From Thermoplasmata archaeon (GTDB lineage Bacteria > Actinomycetota > Acidimicrobiia > Acidimicrobiales > Acidimicrobiaceae), in contig JAKBHQ010000452.1 of the NCBI GenBank assembly GCA_021836665.1, forward strand, positions 1 through 5,692: DNA of 5,692 nucleotides. Reading direction: 5' to 3'. Below are positions 5,602 through 5,692 of the stretch, piece by piece. The notes under the pieces were generated by a model. That model was not told the DNA's origin and searched no databases. It saw nothing but the letters and a program-made list of their open reading frames with translations. The translations under genes and the position numbers were made by a program. The stretch's first letter is position 1; every line of letters starts with the position of its first letter.

Positions 5602-5668
5602 GGCCATTGAGAAATGCAAGCTCGTGGCCACGAAAAATGCATACGGGTGGCCATCACTTTTGCATACG
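5602..5668 (+). repeat. Three imperfect direct repeats, period 23-24 bp
   Basis: Copies begin GGCCA at 5602, 5626 and 5649. Each has GGCCA, a 6-8 nt variable AT-rich part, then TGCA; the second and third copies continue identically as TGCATACG. The middle copy is flanked by a perfect palindrome CGTGGCCACG (5623-5632). The array ends near the right edge and could continue in a more diverged form. It lies beyond the putative left end of the transposon relic. Function unknown. Confidence 0.5.
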
Positions 5669-5692
5669 TTACCACCTTTGGCGGTCACCGGT

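Noticed and set aside
5602..5668. CRISPR array
   Set aside because: The repeats are imperfect, only about 24 bp apart, and have no unique spacers of normal length; no cas gene is visible.
5341..5688. 115-codon minus-strand frame covering the tnpB start
   Set aside because: It overlaps the genuine tnpB frame over its second half; the first half is the repeat-bearing left-end region and shows no TnpA or recombinase motif.

Overview
The window looks like chromosomal DNA from an actinobacterium of intermediate base composition. The backbone order murI-rph-rdgB, with a clpP start close by, matches an arrangement known from Actinobacteria (Mycobacterium tuberculosis keeps murI, rphA and an rdgB homologue together). 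The sparse coding density, the intermediate GC and the decayed insertion sequences would suit a lineage such as the acidophilic Acidimicrobiia, but that placement is inference from gene order only.

Layout. Positions 1-99 (minus strand) hold the first 33 codons of a ClpP protease subunit running off the left edge, with a good ribosome-binding site. A complete tRNA-Leu(UAG) lies at 252-333 on the plus strand, so it is divergent from clpP. Positions 334-1052 contain no intact gene, but 609-962 (minus) is a decayed IS1595/ISXO2-type transposase, readable in a single frame despite internal stops. Positions 1053-3213 (minus) are a tightly coupled operon: murI (glutamate racemase), rph (RNase PH) and rdgB (dITP/XTP pyrophosphatase), with overlapping starts and stops. 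A 66-codon reading frame with a CxxCGRPL...GPDC zinc-site-like motif sits 11 nt upstream of murI on the same strand. After about 300 bp without a convincing gene, which includes a perfect 14-bp palindrome, a plus-strand TetR-type regulator occupies 3726-4379. Positions 4380-4982 hold no gene I can defend. From 4983 to about 5572 (minus) lies the relic of an IS200/IS605-group element: the first third of tnpB, broken by a stop and a frameshift, then an internal deletion, then a recognisable element right end. The right edge carries three imperfect copies of a roughly 24-bp repeat.

Function. The backbone genes are housekeeping: MurI supplies D-glutamate for peptidoglycan, RNase PH trims tRNA 3' ends, RdgB removes deaminated purine nucleotides, and ClpP degrades proteins with a Clp ATPase. 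The TetR-type regulator has no obvious target inside the window other than its own upstream region. I see no intact novel system. The items most worth a second look are the two transposon relics, the zinc-motif small ORF and the palindrome upstream of the regulator.
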